Shown piece by piece: positions 19,688 through 28,826 of a stretch of 64,000 nt of DNA (position 1 is the first letter of the stretch; every line of letters starts with the position of its first letter). Below the pieces are notes generated by a model. It made no database searches and was not told the origin of the DNA. It saw only the letters and a program-made list of their open reading frames with translations. The DNA lies in assembly GCF_013386585.1 (NCBI RefSeq), contig NZ_JACARO010000038.1, positions 1 through 64,000 of the forward strand, in the 5' to 3' direction. The position numbers and the translations under genes are program-made. Source of the DNA: Pseudomonas sp. P7548 (GTDB lineage: Bacteria; Pseudomonadota; Gammaproteobacteria; Pseudomonadales; Pseudomonadaceae).

Positions 19688-19909
19688 TTAATTGGACGTC
19701 TGAGCCAGCGCCTCGGCGTGGATCAGCTGGGCGTGCGCAGTGATGAGGTCAATCATTTCTTTGAATGCCTCTGTGGGCACCAGAATGTAACCATCGCGCT
19801 CGTTCAGGTGGAACGGCGAGAGCAAGAAGCCCGCGACCGTATCCGGGATCTGCAAAGCGCGAATTTCCTTGTGGGAAAGATCGCAAAATTCGTTATTGTT
19901 AACGCTCAT
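19688..19909 (-). CDS. Small hypothetical protein (73 aa)
   Basis: Not recognised. The sequence MSVNNNEFCDLSHKEIRALQ with LNERDGYILVPTEAFKEMID looks like a soluble alpha/beta protein. An AAGGAAAGAAGG tract lies just upstream of ATG 19909. It is 90 bases downstream of the last gene of the large TerY-P-type operon and could be its last member or an independent accessory gene. Confidence 0.5.
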   Translation of the reverse strand: MSVNNNEFCDLSHKEIRALQIPDTVAGFLLSPFHLNERDGYILVPTEAFKEMIDLITAHAQLIHAEALAQTSN

Positions 19910-20002
19910 GGCCCTTCTTTCCTTAACGTTTCTTCTGAGCGCGATGCCCCGGTGCCGTCTCCCAATAGCTCACAAAACGGATGTCCTCCACCTCGCTGCC
20001 GC

Positions 20003-21130
20003 TCAACCCCAGACCGCCATACCATCGGGCCTCAATAGCCCGGCGTCGACAAGATAGCGTTTGAGTATGAGCAACGACGGCGTGCACTCGGGCTGTGCGA
20101 GAAACTCATTGCCCAGCGCGGACGTGTACAGGCGCAGCCAATTGCGGGCGGGCACCCTTGGTAAGAACGCGGCCAAACCAGCGAAATTATCGCTGGAAAA
20201 CACCAGACGCAGCGTACGCAGGATCGGCTGGTAATCCGGCGCAGAAAGCAGCGCAGCGAGGGTGTCATCGAGCAGGTGGGTAATCACGACTTTATTTAGC
20301 CGCTCCTCGACCTTGGCGTCCCCGAGCGCCACCCGTGGGTCAATTGCCACCGGGTAAATCGACTGAAACGACTTCGCGCCACTGAGCATGGACTCGTAGA
20401 GCACCTTGTCCGCCGTCGAACCGGTTACCAATACATCGTCGCCAAAGATCACATGCACCCCACTCCAGCGGTAGAAGTTCTCTGCGGGGATGACATGGTC
20501 CTGGACCAGGTTGACGCGTTCACGTTCTTCGGTGCTCAAGCTGGCGTAGTTCTCACAAGGCGGCGCGATCCGTGGAAGCTTGACGTTGATGATCGTGGGC
20601 AAATGCATATGAGCCAGTTTGACATTGATCTCGCTGACCACGATCTCATAGAGCACGTTCGCCGTGGACGGCACGTTGCGCCAGCCGGTGGTCATCAACA
20701 CCACGTTGTCACCACTGGCCTTGGCGTTGAGAAACAGCCGGGCCCAATGGGAGTAGGGGTCGTCCAATTGCGTGCACCAGTAGTCAATGACCAACCAGGC
20801 CAGGTGGCGAATATCCTCAATGCTTCCATACTTGGCGCGGCTGTAGATCGCCACCAGCGCCGAGGCATCCGCCCCGGTCGTCATGTCGCGGAACGAGCCC
20901 GCGCCATCCTGCGTCAGGCAGTGCAAAGCATGACCGCCAAGTACCGAGACATAGCGGGGCATGCTGATCAGCCCGCGGGCCAGCAGGTCGGCAGCGAAAG
21001 CGCGAAAACCCCGTTTCGCATCCTCGAAGCGGGTCGATGCCAGCGCCTGTTCAAACTGACCCAACTGGGTTTCTACGGGAGCGCTGGCGATCTCACGCCA
21101 GCAGGTCGGGAGCGGTGCTTCGGTCATCAT
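20003..21130 (-). CDS. Phosphoribosyltransferase-like protein, last gene of TerY-P-type operon
   Basis: The key motif is VHVIFGDDVLVTGSTADKV near residue 230: hydrophobic strand, DD pair and TGST loop, the PRPP-binding signature of type I phosphoribosyltransferases. The rest (~375 residues) is not assigned; WLVIDYWCTQLDDPY may form an accessory domain. PRTase-like genes are known from Ter-type stress loci, where they are predicted to act in making a nucleoside-like product. Two ATGs, 21130 and 21127, lie right after the PHP gene stop (21133); I chose the first. The substrate is unknown. Confidence 0.65.
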   Translation of the reverse strand: MMTEAPLPTCWREIASAPVETQLGQFEQALASTRFEDAKRGFRAFAADLLARGLISMPRYVSVLGGHALHCLTQDGAGSFRDMTTGADASALVAIYSRAKYGSIEDIRHLAWLVIDYWCTQLDDPYSHWARLFLNAKASGDNVVLMTTGWRNVPSTANVLYEIVVSEINVKLAHMHLPTIINVKLPRIAPPCENYASLSTEERERVNLVQDHVIPAENFYRWSGVHVIFGDDVLVTGSTADKVLYESMLSGAKSFQSIYPVAIDPRVALGDAKVEERLNKVVITHLLDDTLAALLSAPDYQPILRTLRLVFSSDNFAGLAAFLPRVPARNWLRLYTSALGNEFLAQPECTPSLLILKRYLVDAGLLRPDGMAVWG

Positions 21131-21132
21131 GT

Positions 21133-21996
21133 TCACGGTTGAATCAATCCATCGGAAATAGCCACGGTCGCAGTCAAGGTTCCCAGGGGGACATCGACTC
21201 GGCGGCGGCTCTCGTAGTAGCAAATGCTCTGTAAGCCAAGCGGTTGCAGGCTCTGGAGTAGTTCACGGATGCCAGCACCGGCATCTCGCGGGTCATGGGT
21301 ATCAGAGCCGACGGTGAACGCCGCCTGGTGCTCGATCAGGTGAGGCAACAGGGCGCGCGACGGATAGGACCAGCGCCCATGCACCTCACGCCCCGATGCG
21401 TTGTCCAGGCTCGATTTGCGAATGCCCGAAGCGTTTAGCTCATACGCCACGCCGTTGCGCGCAAACAGCGGCAGTAAAGGCTCGAAATGGCGCAGTACGA
21501 CCTCTTCGTCGACACCGCGCAACAGGGTGTCCGCATGCCCCACGGCATCAAACAGGCCGCTCCTCAGCAGTGCTTCCAGGTCCGCGAAATAACGATCCAG
21601 GAAGTTTTGGGCAGCCAGGCGCGGCAGCTCCCACACCTTTACCATTGGTTCGCCGGGCACTTCGACGTAGTGAATGGAGCCAATCACAAAGTCCAGTTCG
21701 TGGCGCGCCAGCAAGGCCCGGTTATAGATATCGGAGCCCGGCATATAGTCGAACTCAAGGCCACGCAAGATCTTGATTTCACCCCGGTACGCCGCCTGCG
21801 CCCGCTGGATATCGGCAAAGTAACTGTCGAGTTCGGACTCCAGCAGACGGTTATCGGAGTCCACCGGAAAAGGTGCGTGGTCGGTGATGGTCAATACCCT
21901 CACACCGGCTTTGATTGAAGCCCGGACAAGTTCGTCGACCGTGCCAATGGCATGTTTGGAATAGAAGGTATGGCTGTGGGAGTCGATCATGGGCAC
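21133..21996 (-). CDS. PHP-domain phosphoesterase (HisK-like)
   Basis: A 287-residue PHP domain with metal-ligand motifs DSHSHTFYSKH at the N-terminus, LTITDHAPF near residue 37, GLEFDYMPG, FVIGSIHYV, FDAVGHADTL and FTVGSDTHDPRDAG near the C-terminus. All expected His/Asp/Glu ligands of a trinuclear metal site seem present, so it should be an active phosphoesterase of the histidinol-phosphatase type. In this locus it more likely acts on a nucleotide or sugar phosphate than on histidinol phosphate, since no his genes are near. Its start overlaps the radical SAM gene by 10 bases. Confidence 0.8.
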   Translation of the reverse strand: MPMIDSHSHTFYSKHAIGTVDELVRASIKAGVRVLTITDHAPFPVDSDNRLLESELDSYFADIQRAQAAYRGEIKILRGLEFDYMPGSDIYNRALLARHELDFVIGSIHYVEVPGEPMVKVWELPRLAAQNFLDRYFADLEALLRSGLFDAVGHADTLLRGVDEEVVLRHFEPLLPLFARNGVAYELNASGIRKSSLDNASGREVHGRWSYPSRALLPHLIEHQAAFTVGSDTHDPRDAGAGIRELLQSLQPLGLQSICYYESRRRVDVPLGTLTATVAISDGLIQP

Positions 21997-23015
21997 ACCA
22001 TCTGTTCAAGCAGGCCATCATGGTTCGCCAACTCCTTGACCAGCCAGTAAGGGTTGTTCGCTTTCGCCATAATCGCCTGCACCAACTCGCGGTCATCAAA
22101 CCGTGCCAGCAGGTCGGTCAGCGGCTGGGTATACAGCGCCCGGGCCAAAGGGGTTTCACTGATATGGCTGGCGAGGTGCTCCCAGCGTACGTGATCAAAA
22201 TGGATGTTGCCCAGACGCTGATTCTCGATACCGTAGAGATATAAATCACCGTTGGGCTTGACCGTCAGGTCCATGCCATTGGCAAGCGGCGGTTTGTTCA
22301 GGCTGCCAAAGGTAAAGCGCTTTTTGACCTTGATCTCGATGGCCTGGATGTAGTCGAGCAGATCCAGATAGCCTTCGGGTGTGCCTGGCGCGGGATGGAC
22401 GAGGTTTTTGTAGTCGATGCCGAATGATTCGCCGTCCACCTTCAACACATCCTCCAGCGCATTGCAGGGTTCAATGGTTGCGTGAATACCCCAGCGCGCC
22501 AATTCGGCGACCAGAAAGTCACGGGTGAATACCCGGTCCGTGTCGATGGAGCGAAACGAAAAGCTCAAGCCCCCCGGACGCCGCGTGCGCAGGTAATCCA
22601 GACTCAGCCCATGGGCGCGCCATTTGACTTTCTCGATGTGGTGACTGTCGGCGCTCAAGCGGATGTTGCAGGTGTCGCCGTGGCTCAACACGATCTGGAC
22701 GGTGGTGTCATAAAAATCGAGCATTTTGTCATGGGGAAAGAACCCGCTGGTGATGAACTCGAACGCCTTCCCACCATTAGAAAGGTGCAGGATTTCGTGG
22801 AATACCTTGATGTTATTGAGCGGCTCGCCTTCCCCGCTGATAGAGATGCGCTTGACCTGCGGGGCATTGATTAGGGCCGCTAGGTTCTCCCGGGCGAGCG
22901 TCGAAAGCTCCATGCCGATGCCGGTCTTGTGCTTGTCGGCATACATGCAGAATGCACAGCCGATTCCGCATATCTGGGTGATGTCGATGTAAAGGAGATG
23001 ACCTTGCAGATCCAT
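21987..23015 (-). CDS. Radical SAM enzyme
   Basis: The CxxxCxxC cluster motif is CGIGCAFC (Cys16, 20, 23), followed by the SAM-binding GEGEP-type segment (ISISGEGEPLNN), so this is a canonical radical SAM TIM barrel. The 342 residues lack an obvious second cluster-binding domain, although a Cys occurs in IEPCNALEDV and near the C-terminus (QMVCP). The reaction cannot be told from sequence; position beside a PHP phosphoesterase and a PRTase suggests nucleotide or sugar chemistry. A 38-base gap separates it from the DUF2357 gene upstream. Confidence 0.85.
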   Translation of the reverse strand: MDLQGHLLYIDITQICGIGCAFCMYADKHKTGIGMELSTLARENLAALINAPQVKRISISGEGEPLNNIKVFHEILHLSNGGKAFEFITSGFFPHDKMLDFYDTTVQIVLSHGDTCNIRLSADSHHIEKVKWRAHGLSLDYLRTRRPGGLSFSFRSIDTDRVFTRDFLVAELARWGIHATIEPCNALEDVLKVDGESFGIDYKNLVHPAPGTPEGYLDLLDYIQAIEIKVKKRFTFGSLNKPPLANGMDLTVKPNGDLYLYGIENQRLGNIHFDHVRWEHLASHISETPLARALYTQPLTDLLARFDDRELVQAIMAKANNPYWLVKELANHDGLLEQMVCP

Positions 23016-23053
23016 GCCTGAATTGCCTTATACGTACGAAGAGCAAAATGAAG

Positions 23054-24880
23054 TCAAGGGCGCCGTGGCCCCTGGATGTGTGTCGCCCGGCGCCCGACCT
23101 TGCGGAAATCTATCTCTGCGTTGAGTTTCTGCTCATACACCCACTGGCTTGCCTGGTGGCGCAGGTAGCGCTCGGTTGCACAGTCGCCACAGTTGGCCTT
23201 GAAGCCGGCCGGCTGCTGGAATACCAGCCGCACGGACGACCCGCAGACCGGGCAGGCCTGCAGCGCCACGAGTTCCTGCTGACGCAGCCCCAGGGCCTCG
23301 GCCTGCTGACCGGCGTTCGCAGCGGTCAGTGCCTGTTGCAACTGGGCCAGGTGTTTTTCCGACAAGACCTCGCGAAGCACCATCTGGGCCGATCCCATCT
23401 CCAGGCTGATGGCGCTCATCGCTCCCCCCGCCCCGCGCATCACGGTGCCCGGCACCTTGGTAATCGGCGTGCCATAGGCCTGCAGCAGCGGCTGCCAGAG
23501 AATCGCATCAACCAGATGGCCAAAGCGCTCCACGCCGTAGAGATCAAAGGGCGAAAGCGCTATCCAACCCGCCTCCAGCGCCGCCTCGTTGTTCACCTGC
23601 CCCAATGCGGGCCAGGCAATGACCCTCTGGGGCAGGCCAGGAGTATGGTCCGGGCGGTCGGTAAAGCTGAACCAGGGCACCACCGTCAGCAACACCTTGG
23701 CGTCCGTACCCAGGATGGAACTCACCAGTTCCCACTCCAGGCCTGAACTGCGAAGGCTCAGGGTTCGTCCCGCCCATTGCGCCTCATCCTTGCCATCCAG
23801 GTAAGGGGCCAGGGCGTGGCGCAACATTAGCCCCGCATAGCGTGAGTAAGCACTCGCCAACTGGCGATTTTGCTGAAGGCGCTCCTGGGGGGGCTTGCCT
23901 GCACGCCCCTGTACCTTGCGTAGTTCCTCCCACAAGACCGCCACATGACGATAGTGCGCGTCGTGACTGAGGATATTGGTCAAGTGCAGGCCACCGCTGG
24001 CTTGCGCCGACCGAGGCACCAGCGGATACAACCCAGTCTGTTTCAATCCGGCTATCGCCTTGGAGGCCGCCTTCAATTGCCGCAGGGTTTCACCCAGTAA
24101 ATGTGAAGCTTCGCTGGTCATTTCCTGGTTACTGAAGGTTTGCCCCCAGAGTGCGCAAATGGCAATGGCCAGGCGATGATCAAGGCCATCGGCCCCATAG
24201 AATTCCAGCGCCTTGCTCAGGGTGCCCTGGATCTGCTCCAAGGTCGCGATGCGTCGCCACAGATGCCGCTCGATACGGTCCAGCAGGCGCGCATACACAC
24301 GGTTTTCGTAAGTGTTGTAGTCGTCCTCGCTGAAACGCGCCAACACTTTCCTTGGGATGACACCGCTCAAGGTTTGCCGCTGCCAGCACTCCGAGTGAGA
24401 CGCCAGGTGCACCAGCGCGCCTTTGGCCATGCGCTTGGCTCGGGCTACATCCGTGACCTCATTTTCGTAGTGAAGATCCAGGCGCGGGCGCAGTGATACC
24501 TGGTGCAAGTGGCCCTTGCTGATCACGTCCAGCAGCGACACCTCGAACGGCAACAGATGGCTTTGCTCATTGATCACCTCGGCCGGCATCAACGGCGACC
24601 TCAAGGTTGCCTGCCGCGAAAACTCTGGATCTAGGGACTCAAGCGCACTGGCAAACAGCTCGGCCTGAGGAGACAGCAGGGCGTTCGACGGCACGAACCC
24701 ATGCAGCGCTTCGTCCAGCAGGCAGCGGTCGCTGCCATCGGGCACCAGGATGTCTTGCCGCAGTAGGGTGTGGCCGTTGATCGTCACGCCGGATTTGCCG
24801 GCCCAGCAGAAGCGCCCGGGCTCGACCAGACCGGGCAGCGTGGCCACGGGCTCGCCCAGCAGTCGGTCAAACCAGTTCAA
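23054..24880 (-). CDS. DUF2357/McrC-like partner of McrB-type ATPase, zinc ribbon
   Basis: This 608-residue protein has the DUF2357 hallmark DYNTYENRVYARLLDRIERHL (about residues 185-205), seen in McrC-like partners of McrB-type ATPases. A C-terminal zinc ribbon is formed by CPVCGSSVRL and CGDCATE. I do not see a confident PD-(D/E)xK catalytic set, so nuclease activity is uncertain. Its ATG overlaps the McrB-like stop (ATGA), typical of co-translated subunits. By analogy it would be the DNA-binding or cutting arm of a GTP/ATP-driven McrBC-like complex. Confidence 0.7.
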   Translation of the reverse strand: MNWFDRLLGEPVATLPGLVEPGRFCWAGKSGVTINGHTLLRQDILVPDGSDRCLLDEALHGFVPSNALLSPQAELFASALESLDPEFSRQATLRSPLMPAEVINEQSHLLPFEVSLLDVISKGHLHQVSLRPRLDLHYENEVTDVARAKRMAKGALVHLASHSECWQRQTLSGVIPRKVLARFSEDDYNTYENRVYARLLDRIERHLWRRIATLEQIQGTLSKALEFYGADGLDHRLAIAICALWGQTFSNQEMTSEASHLLGETLRQLKAASKAIAGLKQTGLYPLVPRSAQASGGLHLTNILSHDAHYRHVAVLWEELRKVQGRAGKPPQERLQQNRQLASAYSRYAGLMLRHALAPYLDGKDEAQWAGRTLSLRSSGLEWELVSSILGTDAKVLLTVVPWFSFTDRPDHTPGLPQRVIAWPALGQVNNEAALEAGWIALSPFDLYGVERFGHLVDAILWQPLLQAYGTPITKVPGTVMRGAGGAMSAISLEMGSAQMVLREVLSEKHLAQLQQALTAANAGQQAEALGLRQQELVALQACPVCGSSVRLVFQQPAGFKANCGDCATERYLRHQASQWVYEQKLNAEIDFRKVGRRATHIQGPRRP

Positions 24881-27333
24881 CGATGCCCTTCCCGGCGTTT
24901 GATGTCCGCCGTCAGCAGGTCCAGGGATTTGACCGGGTCGCCCTTGAGGTTCGCCTTGATCCAGAAGCTTTCAAGCGCGCTCATCAACTCCGTTACATCT
25001 GTGGTGCCAACGTCATAGCGCCCAGTCACCTTGCCCTTGCGCATCACACGGGTGGACAGCAGATGGTCGAGGGCCTGCCCCTCACTCGCTCCGGTCTCCA
25101 GCATGACCGGAATAAACCGCAGTGCCTGTTTCTCAAAGCGGTTGCCCCAACCTAGGTCAAAATGGCTGGCCAGTTGCTGGGTAAATTCATCGCGGGTCAG
25201 CCTACCGAGCAGGTCCTTTACAGGCATCTCATGGAGCAAGCACGCCCGATTGAAGGCTTTTTGCAACGAAAAGAATGAGTACCGCTTCTTCTCGTAAGGC
25301 TGGATGACAAACCCCGCATCCTGCTTGGGCAGGGTCATCACGTGGGCACGGTCGTAGGTCTTGTCGGCCAACTCGCTGGTGGATTCATCATGGTTGGCGG
25401 TACCGATAAACCAGACGTTATTCGGCACCAGTATTTTCCGGCCGTTCTTGAGGTTGAGCGGCGCACCCGACAGCGCGACTTCCGACAGACTGATCAGGCG
25501 CTCCCTTGGATCATTCTTCTCCAGCGCCGAAAGGAACTCGGAGAAATACTGCTCGGGCCTGGACAGGTTCATCTCGTCCAACAGCACCACGTTGCAGGCG
25601 TCGTCCCAGCGAGGGGTCTGCGCCTTGTACAAGGCTTGCAGACAATCCTTCTCATAGAAACGCCGCTCAAAGGCGTTGTAATGGCCCAGCAGGTCATCCC
25701 GGTCACGCCAACCCGCTTGTACGGCGATATCCGTGCAGAAGCCGCCCATGGCCTTGGCGAACGCCTTGGCCAAGCTAGTTTTGCCTGTGCCGCTAATGCC
25801 CTGGAACACATGAAGCTGGCTCATGGCCAAGCCGCCCAACAACACCCGGATGTCTTCAATGGGATAGAACAGTTTGACCGAGGCTTCTGCAGTGGCGATG
25901 CGGTGCTGCAATTCAACCGCGAACGGCCCGAGGTCCTGCACCTCCTCCAACTCAGCGCCAGCACGGTAGTCCTTGTGGGTGTCCATCAAGGACATGGCAG
26001 GGAATGGCGTCTGGGTTTTCTGTGCGTTGGTCAGTTGCTCAACGGTGGTGGCCAGGTCATTTATCCTGGCGTCCAGGACGGTTGCATGAGTCTCCAGCAC
26101 GCGTCTTTTTCGCTCGCTCCATTCAAGGTCAGTGGCCGCGACACGCGTCATGCCAACTTCGCGATTGGCCTTCTCGTATTTGGGCATGATGTCGGCAATC
26201 TGCATGCCCAGGTCCGCCACATGCTGGCGAAGTTTATCGTTTTCGCCCTGCAGCTCTGCGGCATCGGATTGTTCCAGCCGGGTAAGCAGCGCCCTGTTGT
26301 CTTCACGCAGTGCACTCAGTTCGTCAAGCAGGACCGTCGCCGACTGATCCCCCAACTGAGCTTTCAACAACTGCAACTCGGACAGCTCGTTTGCACTCTT
26401 ATCCACCATTGCCCAGGCCTTGCGCTCGCGCGTTTCCACGCGTTCCACCTCGCGTGCGAAGCCGTTGCGCTCCTGCTCCATCTCGCGCGCAACCTGATCC
26501 TGCTGGGTCGCCTTGGCCTCCTTGACGGCGGCCCACTCCCGGTCCAGGCGGCGCGTGCGGTCCTCCACCTGCTGCTCGCGTTGTGCAAGCGCATCTTCAC
26601 GGGTATCCAACACATCGGCACGGGCAGCCTCGGCTTCAGTGCAACGGAATTTCACATCGGCGAGCTGCCTGGCGAGCTGGCGCAATTCCTGGTTCAGGGC
26701 CTGTTTTTCTTCCTGAAGCAGCCCAATTTCGCTGTCATGCTGTTCGCCCAACATGCGCTGGCGCTCTTCGAGGACCACCAGCGCCAGGCGGTTCTGCTCG
26801 GCAAACCCGGCCTCGGCGTTGACCTCACGCAGCTTGACCTCACGCTCGCGCTGCGCCAATTCGCCATCGGCTTGCGCCTGTCGCTGCCGCACGCGTTCAA
26901 ACTCGGCCTGGCGAAGAGCCTGGGCCTCATGCTGTACCTCAAGGACGGCCTGACGTTCATCCAGCTGTTGCATCCGCGCATCACATTCCCGGCCGGCCTG
27001 GTTGGTCAGTTCCCAGCGCTCCTCATACTCTTCGAGCAGTGTATCTGCGCGCTTGCCCAGGTCCTTACAGAACTGGGCGAAGCGCTCGATCCAGGTCGAA
27101 AACGCCTTGCTGTCGTCATCGCTGATGTGGGCGACCAGCTTGCTCAAGAAGGCTTCATCCACCGAAAAATCAGGGGCCAGGGACACACCGGAATACAGCT
27201 TGGAGGCATTCCCGAAGGAGGCGCTCCACATTGGCACCTGCTTCTCCAATTGCACGCGATTGGCAGTCTTGGCTGGTGCGGATGCGCCGCCTATCGGGGC
27301 GCTGTAAGGGGCGTTACGATTATTTTTGGCCAT
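24877..27333 (-). CDS. McrB-like AAA+ ATPase with long coiled coil
   Basis: About 818 residues. The N-terminal half (roughly 100-430) is a long charged coiled coil rich in Glu, Gln and Arg. The AAA+ module follows: Walker A GISGTGKTSLAKAF, Walker B VVLLDEMNLSRPEQYFSEFL and sensor I FIGTANHDESTSELADKTYDR, all close to McrB. McrB-type motors translocate DNA and drive a McrC nuclease; here the partner is the overlapping DUF2357 gene. The start may be ATG 27333, which overlaps the stop of the upstream gene (TAATG), or ATG 27342. The coiled coil replaces the usual modified-base-binding domain and could mediate assembly or sensing. Confidence 0.85.
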   Translation of the reverse strand: MAKNNRNAPYSAPIGGASAPAKTANRVQLEKQVPMWSASFGNASKLYSGVSLAPDFSVDEAFLSKLVAHISDDDSKAFSTWIERFAQFCKDLGKRADTLLEEYEERWELTNQAGRECDARMQQLDERQAVLEVQHEAQALRQAEFERVRQRQAQADGELAQREREVKLREVNAEAGFAEQNRLALVVLEERQRMLGEQHDSEIGLLQEEKQALNQELRQLARQLADVKFRCTEAEAARADVLDTREDALAQREQQVEDRTRRLDREWAAVKEAKATQQDQVAREMEQERNGFAREVERVETRERKAWAMVDKSANELSELQLLKAQLGDQSATVLLDELSALREDNRALLTRLEQSDAAELQGENDKLRQHVADLGMQIADIMPKYEKANREVGMTRVAATDLEWSERKRRVLETHATVLDARINDLATTVEQLTNAQKTQTPFPAMSLMDTHKDYRAGAELEEVQDLGPFAVELQHRIATAEASVKLFYPIEDIRVLLGGLAMSQLHVFQGISGTGKTSLAKAFAKAMGGFCTDIAVQAGWRDRDDLLGHYNAFERRFYEKDCLQALYKAQTPRWDDACNVVLLDEMNLSRPEQYFSEFLSALEKNDPRERLISLSEVALSGAPLNLKNGRKILVPNNVWFIGTANHDESTSELADKTYDRAHVMTLPKQDAGFVIQPYEKKRYSFFSLQKAFNRACLLHEMPVKDLLGRLTRDEFTQQLASHFDLGWGNRFEKQALRFIPVMLETGASEGQALDHLLSTRVMRKGKVTGRYDVGTTDVTELMSALESFWIKANLKGDPVKSLDLLTADIKRREGHR

Positions 27334-28826
27334 TACATCCATTCCTTGAAACGTTCGGTAAAGCCCAGGGCGTATTGAATATGTTGTTGCGCCATCGGCA
27401 CGGTCACGGGGGTGACTTTCTTGCCGGTAAATTTGCTGTGGGCGTGGCTGCCCTGGTTACGCAGGGTGGCCAGCGCCAGGAGCTGTTCGAGTTGCAGCTG
27501 CTCTTCGGTCAGCGTCTTGAAGGGATGCCCGGCATGGCTGCTGGCGCCCCAACCGGCGGCAAAGAGCAGTGCCTTTAGGGAGCTGCTGGGGCTGGAGCAC
27601 GCCGAGATGACCTGATCCAATTTTTGCCGGGCCAATTGCCCAACGACCTCGGCGTTGAACGCGGGCAACCGAAACGACGTCAGGATTTGGCGAGTGACGC
27701 GATAGTCAGCACGCTGCTCTCCCCTGGGCATCAGGGCAGGATCGACCGGGAACGTGCCGATCAGCCATTGCATCACCACCTCCAACAGCTTCTGGCACTC
27801 GGTCATGGCCGCTTCAAGCTCATTCTCGGCGGTATCGCCCTGGGCCAGTTTTTCCTGGCGGGACAGCAGCGCTGCCAGGTAACGCTTGATATCCGTCTGG
27901 CGCTCGACCCAGGGAAACTCGGTTAACACCCGAAGATCCGCCTGCTTTTGCAGATCGGCCAGCCACTGTTCGACGCTCTGCTCGTCGCCGCGAGGTGCCT
28001 CCACCAGGCTGGACAGGTACTTGAGCAGCCCCTGGTTTGCCTTCACCAACGGTAACAAGCGGCTGTCCATCCACCAGGCCTGGTCACGCAGGTCGAACGG
28101 GTCCCTGATTGCCCACAACTGCCCACCATCCGGGTCTGGCGTAATCCACACCAGTACATGAGCGAGTCGGGCCTGGGCGTCCTGGCGCTCCACCCCTTGC
28201 AGCTTTATCTGCTCGGGCAGGTCGGCCTTGCCATACAGCTGCAGCGTTGCCCGGTAGTCCTCGCGATAATCCCGATAGGCTTTCATCAACGCTGGCGTGC
28301 TGCAGGCCGGCTGCACACGCTGGTTGGGCAGAAGCAGAAAAGGTGCAGTCGTTTGACCGGTTTTCCTGTTCAGGGCAAAGACCGGGAACTGTCCACGTGT
28401 TTCGGTCGGGACGATGTCCTTGAGCTGTGCCTCGAAGCGCGGCCACAGTTCACCGCCGAGCGCGTCCTGGAAGAGGTACCCGGATTTGAGATTGGCACTG
28501 GCCTCCTCCTCGTCCAGCAGCATGCGCAAGCCCTTAGGGGTAACGGCATCCGCACGGGTCACCAGCCAGCCATTGCTGACGGCTTGGGCGAGGATCAGCT
28601 TGACCAGGTCTTCATGCAGGTTGGTCAGCTCGGCAATCGCCTCTGCCCGCACCACTTGGGCCCTGATCAGGCCCAATACGGCACGTTGGAACAGGTTCAA
28701 CCGTGCACGCGTGACTTCGGGGTACAGCACCCGATGCACCCATACCGGCCACAACACGGCACGAGCGCTGCCGTGGGGCCTTTCGCCGAACTTGAGGTAG
28801 GTTCCGGATTCACCGAAGGCTGCCAT
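27333..28826 (-). CDS. Winged-helix protein with C-terminal HEPN-like motif
   Basis: A 497-residue protein with no named family I recognise. Residues ~40-110 (LFQRAVLGLIRAQVVRAEAI, then VKLILAQAVSNGWL) read as a winged helix, suggesting DNA binding. Near the C-terminus LATLRNQGSHAHSKF contains R-x4-H, the signature of HEPN ribonucleases, in a helical context. The start is ATG 28826, preceded by GGAGG at ideal spacing and inside the 3' end of the helicase gene (overlap 17 bases); ATG 28910 is less likely. The operon position suggests a structural or effector subunit of the McrBC-like complex. Confidence 0.6.
   Translation of the reverse strand: MAAFGESGTYLKFGERPHGSARAVLWPVWVHRVLYPEVTRARLNLFQRAVLGLIRAQVVRAEAIAELTNLHEDLVKLILAQAVSNGWLVTRADAVTPKGLRMLLDEEEASANLKSGYLFQDALGGELWPRFEAQLKDIVPTETRGQFPVFALNRKTGQTTAPFLLLPNQRVQPACSTPALMKAYRDYREDYRATLQLYGKADLPEQIKLQGVERQDAQARLAHVLVWITPDPDGGQLWAIRDPFDLRDQAWWMDSRLLPLVKANQGLLKYLSSLVEAPRGDEQSVEQWLADLQKQADLRVLTEFPWVERQTDIKRYLAALLSRQEKLAQGDTAENELEAAMTECQKLLEVVMQWLIGTFPVDPALMPRGEQRADYRVTRQILTSFRLPAFNAEVVGQLARQKLDQVISACSSPSSSLKALLFAAGWGASSHAGHPFKTLTEEQLQLEQLLALATLRNQGSHAHSKFTGKKVTPVTVPMAQQHIQYALGFTERFKEWM

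Noticed and set aside
20453..21142. 229-codon plus-strand open frame
   Set aside because: Antisense to the PRTase-like gene; composition is that of a shadow frame.
25342..27378. 678-codon plus-strand open frame
   Set aside because: It is exactly antisense to the McrB-like coiled-coil gene; the high GC and biased codons of that gene keep the opposite frame open. No domain pattern and no ribosome-binding site.
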